Below, in pieces: positions 45,805-54,260 of a DNA stretch of 64,000 nucleotides. The notes under the pieces were generated by a model. It ran no database searches, was not told the origin of the DNA, and saw only the letters and a list, made by a program, of their open reading frames with translations. The stretch covers positions 419,559 to 483,558 of the forward strand of contig JAFIFX010000001.1 of the NCBI GenBank assembly GCA_020831805.1, in the 5' to 3' direction. Within the stretch, counting starts at the first letter, position 1. Each line of letters starts with the position of its first letter. Position numbers and translations under genes: made by a program. Source of the stretch: Planctomycetota bacterium (GTDB lineage: Bacteria > Planctomycetota > Phycisphaerae > Phycisphaerales > UBA1924).

Positions 45805-46254
45805 TCAGTCATCCTCGCCCGTGTCGTCCATGTCCCCGAGCTGGCGGAAGCACTGCTCGTACGCCAGCAACCAGACCGCCACCGATTCCGGGGTCGGGTC
45901 GGGCACCTTCGAGCGGAAGGTGAAGAGCATGTCGTCGGACCGGTAGTGTTCGAAGGTCGACGCCCCGCCCTCCCAGCCGAGATCGGCCAGCTCCTCGTCG
46001 AGCAGCTCGTTGAGCTTGTCGCCGGTGTGGACCAGGTCCGTTTCGATCGACTCGCTGAGCCAACGGTTGGCCGTGACAAGCTCAACCCAGACCGACCCGT
46101 CGGCCTCGGTGAAGACCCGATAATCAGCCGGCTCGGCCGAGGCCGCCGCCGGGCACACGAGCCGACCGGATTCGAGCCGCACCGGCCCGAACACGCCGGC
46201 TTGCTCGGCCCGCTCCCTGACCCGCTCCAGCATCAACTCGGCATTGGTACCCAT
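45805..46254 (-). CDS. Small acidic protein of unknown function
   Basis: The 149-residue protein starts MGTNAELMLERVRERAEQAG and contains SVWVELVTANRWLSESIE, LNELLDEELADLGWEGG and a very acidic end (DMDDTGEDD). It has no signal peptide or membrane helix. The mixed alpha/beta pattern could be a YbjN/secretion-chaperone-like fold, but I cannot support this by motif. The frame is open far upstream; the chosen ATG is the first with coding-like composition. Confidence 0.7.
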   Translation of the reverse strand: MGTNAELMLERVRERAEQAGVFGPVRLESGRLVCPAAASAEPADYRVFTEADGSVWVELVTANRWLSESIETDLVHTGDKLNELLDEELADLGWEGGASTFEHYRSDDMLFTFRSKVPDPTPESVAVWLLAYEQCFRQLGDMDDTGEDD

Positions 46255-46389
46255 CGCCACGGCTTCAGACCTCCGGTTCCACTTGTTCCTGCGATGGATC
46301 GTAGCCTGCGCCGTGTGCGGGGCGGTCGACGGGCCGCGAGCGGGGCGTATACTTGGGGCCCGGCCGATCAACAAGCGGCCGGAACACCA

Positions 46390-46473
46390 GCCCAGATGGC
46401 GGAACTGGCAGACGCGCCACCTTGAGGTGGTGGTTCCCGAAAGGGAGTGGAGGTTCGAATCCTCTTCTGGGCA
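46390..46473 (+). tRNA. tRNA-Leu (anticodon GAG)
   Basis: The 84-base molecule is a class II tRNA. Acceptor GCCCAGA pairs with TCTGGGC, and the discriminator is A at 46473. The D arm contains GGCGGAACTGGCAGACGC, the anticodon stem CCACC/GGTGG encloses TTGAGGT (anticodon GAG), and a long variable arm TTCCCGAAAGGGA follows, as expected for leucine. The T loop is TTCGAAT. CCA is not encoded. Confidence 0.95.
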
Positions 46474-46480
46474 TTCGCAG

Positions 46481-46520
46481 GGCCGGCACGGGATTCCCGA
46501 CGCCGGCCTCAGCTTTTTTT
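46481..46520 (+). terminator. Terminator after tRNA-Leu
   Basis: A bulged stem GGCCGGC/GCCGGCC (46481-46487 with 46502-46508) encloses an inner CGGGA/TCCCG stem and is followed by TCAGCTTTTTTT. It lies seven bases after the tRNA. Confidence 0.85.
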
Positions 46521-46629
46521 GCCCCCTCCGAGCGCGGGTTTCTCGGTCTTTCCCCGACTCCGGCGTCAAGCACTTCCCCCCCCGGACCGATGAACCCACC
46601 GGGAACCACCACGGTCCGGAGGGCAGCCG

Positions 46630-47757
46630 GTGCGAGTGCTCATCGTCGACGATTCCGCGTTCATGCGCAAGATGATCTCCCGGATGATCGAAGAGGCCAA
46701 CGGCCTTGAGGTCGTGGGCATGGCCCGCAACGGACGCGAGGGGGTCGAGATGGCCCAGCAACTCCGGCCCGACCTGGTCACTCTGGACATCGAGATGCCC
46801 GAACTCGACGGGCTGGGCGCCCTTCGCCAGATCCGCATCAAGTGCCGCAAGGATGCCCCCGCCGTGCTGATGTGCTCCAGCCTGACCACGGAGGGCAGCG
46901 CCGAGGCGCTCAAGGCCCTCAGGCTCGGGGCCGCCGACATCATCGCCAAGGACCCCGCAGTCGTTGGCAAGAACGACGAGGGCTTCCGCAAGGAACTGAT
47001 CACCAAGCTCAAGGCCATCGGCGTGGAGCGCGCCAGGTCCCGGCGCAGCGAGGACAGCGGCCCCGACCGGTCCGCACGCACACCCACCCCCATCCACGCC
47101 CCCACCCCCGAACAGCTCCACCTCGCCGAGGTGGACGCGGTGGTCGTCGGGTCGTCCACCGGCGGCCCCCCCGTGCTCGAGGACATCTTCTCCCTGCTGC
47201 CCGCCGCGTTGCGGGTCCCGATCTTCGTGGCCCAGCACATGCCCCCGGTGTTCACCAAGAGCCTCGCAGCCCGGCTGGATCAGCATTGCGCCTGCACCGT
47301 CCGCATGATCAGCGAGCGGACCGAGATCGAAACGCCCGGCGTGTTCGTCGCCGAGGGCGGCCGGCACATGCACCTCTCGAGACACCGCACCGGCCGGGTC
47401 GTCGCCGAGATGCTCGACGAGCCCACCACGGCCGTCTTCCGGCCGAGCGTGGACGTGCTCTTCGAGACCGCCTCGCGCGTCTTCGGACCGCGGGTGCTGG
47501 CTGTCCAGCTCACCGGCATGGGCGACGACGGCGCGAAGGGCGCCGAAATCCTCCGGCGCGCCGGCGGCCGGGTCATCGCCCAGCACGAGTCGACCTGCGT
47601 CGTCTACGGCATGCCGCGGGCGATCGTGGAACGCGGGCTGGCCGATGGTGTGATGACCCCATCGCAGATCGCGGGGCTGATGCGGAATCTGGGGGCTCTG
47701 ACCAAACCCATTTCCGGGGACTCACAGGATCAGCATTCACTCCGCCACGCCGGCTGA
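46630..47757 (+). CDS. cheB: Chemotaxis methylesterase CheB
   Basis: CheB removes methyl groups from chemoreceptors when phosphorylated by CheA. The 375-residue protein has a receiver domain (1-125) with Asp53 in LDIEMPELDG and D7/D8 in VDDS, a Pro-rich linker (140-160), and the esterase domain with the catalytic triad Ser176 in GSSTGGP, His203 in AQHMPP and Asp300 in TGMGDDG. The start is a GTG with GGAGGG eight bases upstream. It is the first gene of a seven-gene cluster on the plus strand. Confidence 0.95.
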   Translation: MRVLIVDDSAFMRKMISRMIEEANGLEVVGMARNGREGVEMAQQLRPDLVTLDIEMPELDGLGALRQIRIKCRKDAPAVLMCSSLTTEGSAEALKALRLGAADIIAKDPAVVGKNDEGFRKELITKLKAIGVERARSRRSEDSGPDRSARTPTPIHAPTPEQLHLAEVDAVVVGSSTGGPPVLEDIFSLLPAALRVPIFVAQHMPPVFTKSLAARLDQHCACTVRMISERTEIETPGVFVAEGGRHMHLSRHRTGRVVAEMLDEPTTAVFRPSVDVLFETASRVFGPRVLAVQLTGMGDDGAKGAEILRRAGGRVIAQHESTCVVYGMPRAIVERGLADGVMTPSQIAGLMRNLGALTKPISGDSQDQHSLRHAG

Positions 47758-47834
47758 GGGGAAACCGGCCTAATGGGCTTGAGCCGTCCCCACCAACCGT
47801 CCGAAAGGCTCCTGAACCCATCGGAGAACCACAC

Positions 47835-48332
47835 ATGAACACGACGCACACCGGAACAGACCACGCCCAGGGCGAGCAACTCCAGCTAGTGAGCTTCTGC
47901 GTGAACAACGAGCAGTACGCGGTGGACATCCTGCGCGTGCAGGAGATCAACCGCATGCTGGAGATCACCCAGGTGCCCCAGTCGCCCCCCGGTGTCGAGG
48001 GCGTGATCAACCTGCGCGGCCGGATCATCCCGATCATGGACCTGCGCGTGCGTTTCGGCATGCCCAAGGGTGAGCGGACCGACGAGAGCCGCATCGTCGT
48101 CGTCGAGGCCGGCGGCGCGATCGTCGGCTTCATCGTCGACAAGGTCCACGAGGTCCTCCGCATCGCCCGCTCCACCGTGGATCCCGCCCCGGCGATGTCC
48201 AGCACGGTCGAGTCGCGTTACATCGACGGCGTCGCCAAGCTCGACGACCGGCTGATCATCCTCCTTGACCTCGACGCGTTGCTCGCCGAGCAGGCCCTGC
48301 CCGAAGCGACCACCGCCCGGCTGGCCGCCTGA
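47835..48332 (+). CDS. cheW: Chemotaxis coupling protein CheW
   Basis: CheW links receptors to CheA. The 165-residue protein starts with a short tail and then LVSFCVNNEQYAVDILRVQE, VPQSPPGVEGVINLRGRIIP and VVEAGGAIVGFIVDKVHEVL, the standard CheW fold. GGAG lies ten bases before the ATG. The frame is open upstream through cheB in another reading frame, but there is no reason to treat it as a fusion. Confidence 0.96.
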   Translation: MNTTHTGTDHAQGEQLQLVSFCVNNEQYAVDILRVQEINRMLEITQVPQSPPGVEGVINLRGRIIPIMDLRVRFGMPKGERTDESRIVVVEAGGAIVGFIVDKVHEVLRIARSTVDPAPAMSSTVESRYIDGVAKLDDRLIILLDLDALLAEQALPEATTARLAA

Positions 48333-48373
48333 TCAGCACGCATGCCCGGCCACGCCGGAGCGAGAGAGGACCG

Positions 48374-49240
48374 ATGACGCCATCCCGCATCTCGATGACC
48401 CAGCCCCAGTTCGAGAAACTCTCGAAGATCATCTACGACCGCTCGGGCATCCACTTCCCCGAGGCGAAGAAGTACATCCTCGAGTCGCGCCTCTCCCACC
48501 GCCTCGGCGAGCTGGAGCTGGAGAACTTCGATCAGTACATCGCGCTGCTCTCGATGGGCCCGTACCAGCAGGACGAGTTCCAGGAGATGTTCAACCGGAT
48601 CACGATCAACGAGACCAGCTTCTTCCGCAACGACGCCCAGCTCGATGTCTTCGAGAAGCAGGTCCTCCCTGAGCTGCTCGAGGCCCGCGCCCGGACCAAA
48701 CGCCTGCGGATCTGGTCGGCCGCGTGCTCGACCGGCGACGAGCCCTACACCCTGGCCATCCAGCTCCACCGCACGCTGGGCGTCCGCATGTCCGACTGGA
48801 CCATCGAGATCCTCGGCACGGACATCTCCGAGCGGGCCCTCAACATCGCCTCAGAGGGCAAGTACACCTCCTATTCGATCCGCACCACGCCCAAGACCGT
48901 CCTGGACCGCTACTTCACCACCGACGGGCGCAACTTCACGCTCAGCGAGGACATCCGCCGGATGGTGACCTTCGAGAAGCACAATCTCAAGGACCGCCTC
49001 GCGGCGAAGCGTCACGGCACCTGGGACATCATCTTCTGCCGCAATGTCCTCATCTACTTCGATGACGACATGAAGCGCCAAGTCATCAACACCTTCTGCG
49101 ATGTGCTCGCGCCGGACGGGACGCTGTTCATCGGGCACTCCGAACGGATCAAGGACATCACCGATCGGTTCGAGCAGATCCCGGTGCCGCAGGGCTTCTG
49201 CTACCGCAAGCTGGCGGCCCCCATGAAACTGGCCGCCTGA
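48374..49240 (+). CDS. cheR: Chemoreceptor methyltransferase CheR
   Basis: CheR methylates glutamates of chemoreceptors using S-adenosylmethionine. The 288-residue protein has the N-terminal helical domain (FEKLSKIIYDRSGIHFPEAK) and the methyltransferase core with WSAACSTGDEPYTLAI, EILGTDISERALNIASEG and WDIIFCRNVLIYFD. The order and spacing are typical. GAGAGGA precedes the ATG by about six bases. There is no C-terminal pentapeptide-receptor binding extension. Confidence 0.97.
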   Translation: MTPSRISMTQPQFEKLSKIIYDRSGIHFPEAKKYILESRLSHRLGELELENFDQYIALLSMGPYQQDEFQEMFNRITINETSFFRNDAQLDVFEKQVLPELLEARARTKRLRIWSAACSTGDEPYTLAIQLHRTLGVRMSDWTIEILGTDISERALNIASEGKYTSYSIRTTPKTVLDRYFTTDGRNFTLSEDIRRMVTFEKHNLKDRLAAKRHGTWDIIFCRNVLIYFDDDMKRQVINTFCDVLAPDGTLFIGHSERIKDITDRFEQIPVPQGFCYRKLAAPMKLAA

Positions 49241-49268
49241 CACAACCAAGATCCGACCGGAGCGACCG

Positions 49269-51620
49269 ATGAGCATTGACCAGTTTGATCCCGAAATCCT
49301 GCAGGACTTCCTGACCGAGTCCGGCGAGCTGCTCGAACAGCTCGAGGGCGACCTGGTCAGCCTCGAAGCCACGCCGGCGGACCCCGAACTGCTCAACCAG
49401 ATCTTCCGGGCGCTGCACACCATCAAGGGCAGCGCATCGTTTCTGGCACTGACCAACCTCGTCGAGATCGCCCACGCCGCCGAGACCGCTCTGAACGCGG
49501 CGCGCAACGGCACCATCAGCGTCGGCAGCTCCGAGATGGACCTGCTGCTCGCCGCGGTCGATGTGCTCAAGCAGCAGTTCGAGGAACTCAGCGGCGGGCA
49601 GACCGATCTGACCAAGGCCGACCAGAACCTGGTCGAAGCCCTGGCCGGGCTCGGCGACCCATCCCGCACGGTCGCCGCGGCGATCGACGAGCGCCCGGCC
49701 CCGGCCGTGCCCGCGCCGGCCGCGGAAGCCGGCGTCCGCACAATCGAACTCGACCCGGCCAAGGCCGATCTGATCGAGCACCTGATCACCGATGTGCAGC
49801 ACAACATCGAGCAGATGCAGCTCCAGCTCGACCGCCTGTGCGAGCCGGGCTCCCGCTCCGCCGCCGGAACGATTCTCAGCGAGCTCGCCGATGACCTGGT
49901 GAAGACCGTGGATTTCTTCGAAATCGAGGAATGCCTGTCGCTGGCCGCCGCCCTGGAGCAGGCCTTTGAGGGCATCGATTCGATCGCCGAGGACCAGCTC
50001 GCCCAGGTGCGCGTCCGGGCCCGGGCTGTCTGCGCCGTGCTGGCCGATCAGGCCAATGAACTCTCCGGGCTCAAGCTCACCAACCGCCCCACCGCCACCC
50101 TGGTGCAACGCCTCCGCGACGCCGCCCAGGGGGCGCTGGACAGCAGCTGCTTTGTCATACCCGACGCGGAAGTTGATGATGTCCTCAGCTTCGACGGCGT
50201 GTTCGGCGCCCTGACCGCCGCCACACCGCCGTCGCCCGCGGCGTCCGACCCGACCTCGGATGCCCTTGAAGCATCCGTCGAGCCCTTCGCCGCACACGGA
50301 ACAGCCTCCCCCGACGGCTTCGCCGAGAGCAAGCCCGACCTGACCGCCAAGGTCGCCCCGGGCAGCCCGGACCGCGCCCAGGACAAGTCCGCCGACGCCG
50401 CCAAGCGCCAGTCCGTCCCGGTCGAGCAGACCATCCGCGTCGAGGTCGGCCGGCTGGAATCGCTGATGAACCTCGTCGGCGAGCTGGTGCTCCAGAAGAA
50501 CCGCATCGGCGCGCTGACCGAGGATGTCGGCCGCGCCCAGATCGACCCGGAACTGATCGAGCAGCTCGAGATGACCGCCGGCACGCTGGACCGCGTCACC
50601 GGGGACATCCAGGTCGCGGTCATGCGCACCCGGATGCAGCCGCTCGAGAAGCTCTTCGGCAAGTACCCCCGCCTGATCCGCGACCTCGCCGCCAAGACCG
50701 ACAAGAAGATCCAGCTCATCATCGAGGGCGGCGAGACCGAGGTCGACAAGTCCGTCATCGAGGAGCTGGGCGACCCGCTGGTCCACCTGCTGCGCAACAG
50801 CGCCGACCACGGCGTCGAACCCCCCGCCGAACGCGCCGCCGCCGGCAAGGACGAGACGGGCATCATCCGCCTGATCGCCGGGCACGAGGGCTCGCATGTC
50901 CGCGTGCAGATCCTCGACGACGGCCGCGGTCTCAACCGGGCCCGGATCGGCGCCAAGGCCGTCGAGCGCGGGCTCTGCTCGGAGGAGCAGCTCACGACGC
51001 TCAGCGACGAGGAGGTCTTCCGTTTCATCTTCGAGGCGGGCTTCTCCACCGCCGACCAGGTCTCCGACCTGTCCGGACGCGGCGTGGGCATGGATGTGGT
51101 CCGCACCAACATCGAGCGCAAGCTCAAGGGCACCATCACCGTCGAATCCGAGGCCGGCAGGGGCACCACTCTGACGATCACCATCCCCCTGACCGTGGCC
51201 ATCATGCCCGCCATGATGGTCGCCGTCGGCGGGGACACCTTCGCCATCCCCCTGACCAACATCACCGAGATCGTCCGGCCGACGCCCGAGATGATCAGCA
51301 CCATCGGGCTCAGCCCGGTGATCCACCTCCGCGGCTCGGTCCACCCCCTGCTCAGCGCGGGGGAGGTCTTCGGCTGCGACTCCGGGCCCGACACCGAGCC
51401 GTTCGTGGTGGTCATCGGGTTCAACCAGAAGCTCATCGGCCTGCGCGTCACGCGGGTCATCGGCCAGCAGGAAATCGTCATCAAGCCCCTCGACGGCGTG
51501 AAGCGCAACGGCCCGATCTCGGGCGCGACGGTCCGCAACGACGGGGGGGTCAGTCTCATCATGGATGTCGCCGAGCTGATGCGGCTCTCGCGGCAAGGGC
51601 ACGCAACCACGGCGGCATAA
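49269..51620 (+). CDS. cheA: Chemotaxis histidine kinase CheA
   Basis: CheA is the sensor kinase that phosphorylates CheY and CheB. In 783 residues it has an Hpt domain with His50 in ALHTIKGSASF, a second helical Hpt-like stretch (about 160-260) in place of a clear P2, a Pro/Ser/Asp-rich linker (about 310-375), the dimerisation helix pair (RVEVGRLESLMNLVGELVLQ), the ATPase with N box HLLRNSADHGVE, G1 DDGRGLN and G2 SGRGVGMDVV, and a C-terminal CheW-like domain ending in the GGVSLIMDVAELMRL segment. All key residues are present. Confidence 0.96.
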   Translation: MSIDQFDPEILQDFLTESGELLEQLEGDLVSLEATPADPELLNQIFRALHTIKGSASFLALTNLVEIAHAAETALNAARNGTISVGSSEMDLLLAAVDVLKQQFEELSGGQTDLTKADQNLVEALAGLGDPSRTVAAAIDERPAPAVPAPAAEAGVRTIELDPAKADLIEHLITDVQHNIEQMQLQLDRLCEPGSRSAAGTILSELADDLVKTVDFFEIEECLSLAAALEQAFEGIDSIAEDQLAQVRVRARAVCAVLADQANELSGLKLTNRPTATLVQRLRDAAQGALDSSCFVIPDAEVDDVLSFDGVFGALTAATPPSPAASDPTSDALEASVEPFAAHGTASPDGFAESKPDLTAKVAPGSPDRAQDKSADAAKRQSVPVEQTIRVEVGRLESLMNLVGELVLQKNRIGALTEDVGRAQIDPELIEQLEMTAGTLDRVTGDIQVAVMRTRMQPLEKLFGKYPRLIRDLAAKTDKKIQLIIEGGETEVDKSVIEELGDPLVHLLRNSADHGVEPPAERAAAGKDETGIIRLIAGHEGSHVRVQILDDGRGLNRARIGAKAVERGLCSEEQLTTLSDEEVFRFIFEAGFSTADQVSDLSGRGVGMDVVRTNIERKLKGTITVESEAGRGTTLTITIPLTVAIMPAMMVAVGGDTFAIPLTNITEIVRPTPEMISTIGLSPVIHLRGSVHPLLSAGEVFGCDSGPDTEPFVVVIGFNQKLIGLRVTRVIGQQEIVIKPLDGVKRNGPISGATVRNDGGVSLIMDVAELMRLSRQGHATTAA

Positions 51621-51647
51621 CACCGCACACCCCAGGAGGTCCGACGC

Positions 51648-52127
51648 ATGGACGCCGGCTTGATCGCACCGTTCGTTTCATCCATCCAGCATGTGTTCAG
51701 CACCATGTTCCAGCTCCCCGTAGACGTCGGACAGCCGGCGATCAAGGAGGGCAGCAAGTGCACGCACGATGTCTCGGGCATCATCGGCATGTCCGGTGAG
51801 TTCACCGGCACGGTCGTCCTGTCCATGCCCGCCGACACGGCCACCTCCATCGTCGCGCTGTTCACCGGCGAGCCCGCCGATGTCGACAGCGCCGATTTCG
51901 CGGACGCCGTGGGCGAGATCATCAACATGGTCTGCGGCAACGCCAAGGCCGCCTTCCAGCGCAAGAATGTCTCGATCTCCTGCCCCTCCGTCGTCGTCGG
52001 TAAGGGCCACCGCGTCAACTCTCAGTCCGACATCCCTTGCGTGCTGATCCCGTGCAACACGGACTGCGGGGAGGTCGTCCTCGAGGTCGCCATCCGCCCG
52101 GTCGCCGTCGAATCGGCCGCCGCCTGA
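51648..52127 (+). CDS. cheX: CheX-type CheY phosphatase
   Basis: CheX dephosphorylates CheY-P. The 159-residue protein carries the phosphatase motif in DAVGEIINMVCGNAKAAF, where Glu90 and Asn93 are the catalytic pair and G-N follows. The strand GEFTGTVVLSMPADTATSIV matches the CheX/FliN-like fold. CCAGGAGG lies eight bases before the ATG. With no cheZ or cheC present, it is the probable sink for CheY phosphate in this pathway. Confidence 0.9.
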   Translation: MDAGLIAPFVSSIQHVFSTMFQLPVDVGQPAIKEGSKCTHDVSGIIGMSGEFTGTVVLSMPADTATSIVALFTGEPADVDSADFADAVGEIINMVCGNAKAAFQRKNVSISCPSVVVGKGHRVNSQSDIPCVLIPCNTDCGEVVLEVAIRPVAVESAAA

Positions 52128-52182
52128 TCGATCCCGAACACAGCAGGAACCAGACACAGCACCACGAACCAGGAGATGCCCG

Positions 52183-52557
52183 ATGCGCATCATGCTGATC
52201 GACGATTCGAAGACCATGCGGAACATCCAGAAGTCCGTCCTCAAGCAGCTCGGCTACACCGAGATCGAGGAGGCGTGCGACGGCCAGGACGCCCTGAGCA
52301 AGGTCGGCGCCTTCCAGCCCGAGCTCTGCCTGGTCGACTGGAACATGCCCAACATGGACGGCCTGTCCTTCGTCAAGGCGTTCCGCCAGCAGAACAAGAC
52401 CACCCCGCTGATCATGGTCACGACCGAGGCCGAGAAGTCGCGCGTCATCGAAGCCATCAAGGCCGGCGTGAATAACTATGTCGTCAAGCCCTTCACGCCC
52501 GATCTGCTCAGCGAGCGGATCACCGAGACGCTCGCCAAGTGCGGCGTCAAGGCGTGA
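52183..52557 (+). CDS. cheY: Chemotaxis response regulator CheY
   Basis: CheY is a single-domain receiver that carries the signal to the flagellar switch. The 124 residues include Asp7 and Asp8, phosphorylation site Asp52 in LVDWNMPNMDG, Thr80 in IMVTTEAEK and Lys102 in YVVKPF. No output domain is attached. The chain between cheX and fapA is close, with CAGGAG eight bases before the ATG. Confidence 0.95.
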   Translation: MRIMLIDDSKTMRNIQKSVLKQLGYTEIEEACDGQDALSKVGAFQPELCLVDWNMPNMDGLSFVKAFRQQNKTTPLIMVTTEAEKSRVIEAIKAGVNNYVVKPFTPDLLSERITETLAKCGVKA

Positions 52558-52590
52558 TACAGACACTCGGAAGGGGGCGCTGGCACGCCT

Positions 52591-54171
52591 ATGGCGTCCG
52601 GAGCGCATGATCTCGACGCACACCTGCAACTGCGAACGGACGACCGCTCGCTGACGGGTACGCTGCGCGTCGGCCCCAAGGTCCCCGCCGAGCACATCGA
52701 CAGCGAGGTCTTCTGCGTCTTCCTCGAATCGCGGGGCGTCAACAGGCGCAAGATCGACGAGGAGGCCATGCGGGCCTTCGTCGAAGAGGTCCGCGCCGGA
52801 CCCGGCGCCGAGCACGCGGCCATCGTCGTCCGCGGGACCGAGCCGCGCGACGGCGCCAAACGCAACCTCGATTGGTCCCCCCAGATCGCCCGCGATATCG
52901 AGCGAATCAACGCCCGCAAGGAGGCGCTCGCCGAGGAGAACGAGAAGGGCAAGAAGCGCCCCGCCTCCGACGACGAGGAACCCACCAACTTCTACGAGCA
53001 GAGCGCGTTCATCATCGTCGACGCGGGCCAGGTCCTCGCCACCGTCAGCCCGCCGGACCCCGGCGAGGACGGCGAGGACATCTTCGGCAACACCGTCCCC
53101 GCCAAGAAATCGCCCGCCCCCGCGGAGATCGATCCCGAAACGATCGAGCTGACCAACGACAACAAGCTCATCGCGCTCGCCAGGGGCAGGCTGGTTTATT
53201 CCGGCGTCGACCGCCGGATCGAACGCACCCTGCGCATCGCGGGCGATGTCGGCTTCGAAACGGGCAACATCGACTTCCCCGGCCCCGTCGAGATCGAGGG
53301 CGGCGTCCGCGACCGGTTCGTGGTCCGCGCCCGGGGCATGATCACCGTCCGCAAGCTCGTCGAGGCCTCCACGATCGAGAGCCGCCGCGACATCGTCCTC
53401 GAACGCGGCGCCGCCTGCCGCGAGGCCGGCCGACTGATCGCAGGCCACACCCTCCGCGCCGGCTACCTCGAGAGCGCCGACGCCGAGTGCGGCCAGGACT
53501 GCATCGTCCGCCACGAGATCACCAACTGCCGCGTCAACGCCCGCGGCATGGTCAAAATCCCCACCGGCGCCATCCGCGGCGGCACCGTCGTCGCCTCCCG
53601 CGGCATCGAGGCCAGCGTGCTCGGCAGCGTCCAGGAGCCCCGCACCGAGCTGCTCGTCGGCGCCCTGGGCGAACTCGAAGAACTGATCCGCCAGGCCCGC
53701 ACCCACATCGTCGAGACGCGCAGCATCATCGATCCGCTCGTCACCCGCCAGAAAATGCTCAACAGCGCTAAGCCCGGCAAACTCACCGCCGAGCAGATCG
53801 AGTCCCAGATGGCCCTGGACTTCGAGATCTCCGAGGGCCACCGCCGCATCACCGCGCTCGAGGAGGCCATCGCCAGGCTCGAGAACAACCTGCGTGAATC
53901 GATCAGCCCGGTCCTCAAGGCCGGCCAATGCATTCATGTCGGGGTGGTCCTCTGGCTCCCCGGCTGCAAGGCGACCTTCCGCAACGAACTCAAGGGTGAA
54001 TCCACCATCAAGCTCGACCGCAGGAACAAGCCGGTCGTGGACCACCGCGGCGAGACCCACCCCCTCTCCAAGTTCGCCTCGGTCGAGAGCGACCCCCGGA
54101 TCCTGAGCCTGCCACCCCTCCCGGGCTCGCAGGAAGCCGACGCCGCCGACGGACAAGGCATGGCGGCCTGA
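52591..54171 (+). CDS. FapA/DUF342-family protein
   Basis: The 526-residue protein belongs to the DUF342 (FapA, polymerisation domain) family, some members of which affect flagellar placement or number. It has an N-terminal domain (1-130), the conserved SAFIIVDAGQVLATVSPPDPG and GEDIFGNTVPAKK segment, and a right-handed beta-helix of repeated V/I-x-G-x-V/I steps (about 200-350: LRIAGDVGFETGNIDFPGPV, VRARGMITVRKLVEAST). A coiled coil (about 365-435) precedes the C-terminal beta part. Its place behind cheY supports a motility role. The ATG is internal to no other gene; GGAAGG lies upstream. Confidence 0.88.
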   Translation: MASGAHDLDAHLQLRTDDRSLTGTLRVGPKVPAEHIDSEVFCVFLESRGVNRRKIDEEAMRAFVEEVRAGPGAEHAAIVVRGTEPRDGAKRNLDWSPQIARDIERINARKEALAEENEKGKKRPASDDEEPTNFYEQSAFIIVDAGQVLATVSPPDPGEDGEDIFGNTVPAKKSPAPAEIDPETIELTNDNKLIALARGRLVYSGVDRRIERTLRIAGDVGFETGNIDFPGPVEIEGGVRDRFVVRARGMITVRKLVEASTIESRRDIVLERGAACREAGRLIAGHTLRAGYLESADAECGQDCIVRHEITNCRVNARGMVKIPTGAIRGGTVVASRGIEASVLGSVQEPRTELLVGALGELEELIRQARTHIVETRSIIDPLVTRQKMLNSAKPGKLTAEQIESQMALDFEISEGHRRITALEEAIARLENNLRESISPVLKAGQCIHVGVVLWLPGCKATFRNELKGESTIKLDRRNKPVVDHRGETHPLSKFASVESDPRILSLPPLPGSQEADAADGQGMAA

Positions 54172-54260
54172 CGAACCCGGACGATTGGTGGGATCCTGAG
54201 GCCGCGCCGGGCGTATAACTCCACCGCCGGGCGTGGACCGACCGCACCACGCCCCCCAGA

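Noticed and set aside
46842..48332. A long frame suggesting a CheB-CheW fusion
   Set aside because: The first part is out of frame with CheB; CheW has its own ATG and ribosome binding site at 47835.
49158..51623. An 821-codon open frame opposite cheA
   Set aside because: It mirrors the GC-rich codons of cheA, whose motifs are complete on the plus strand.
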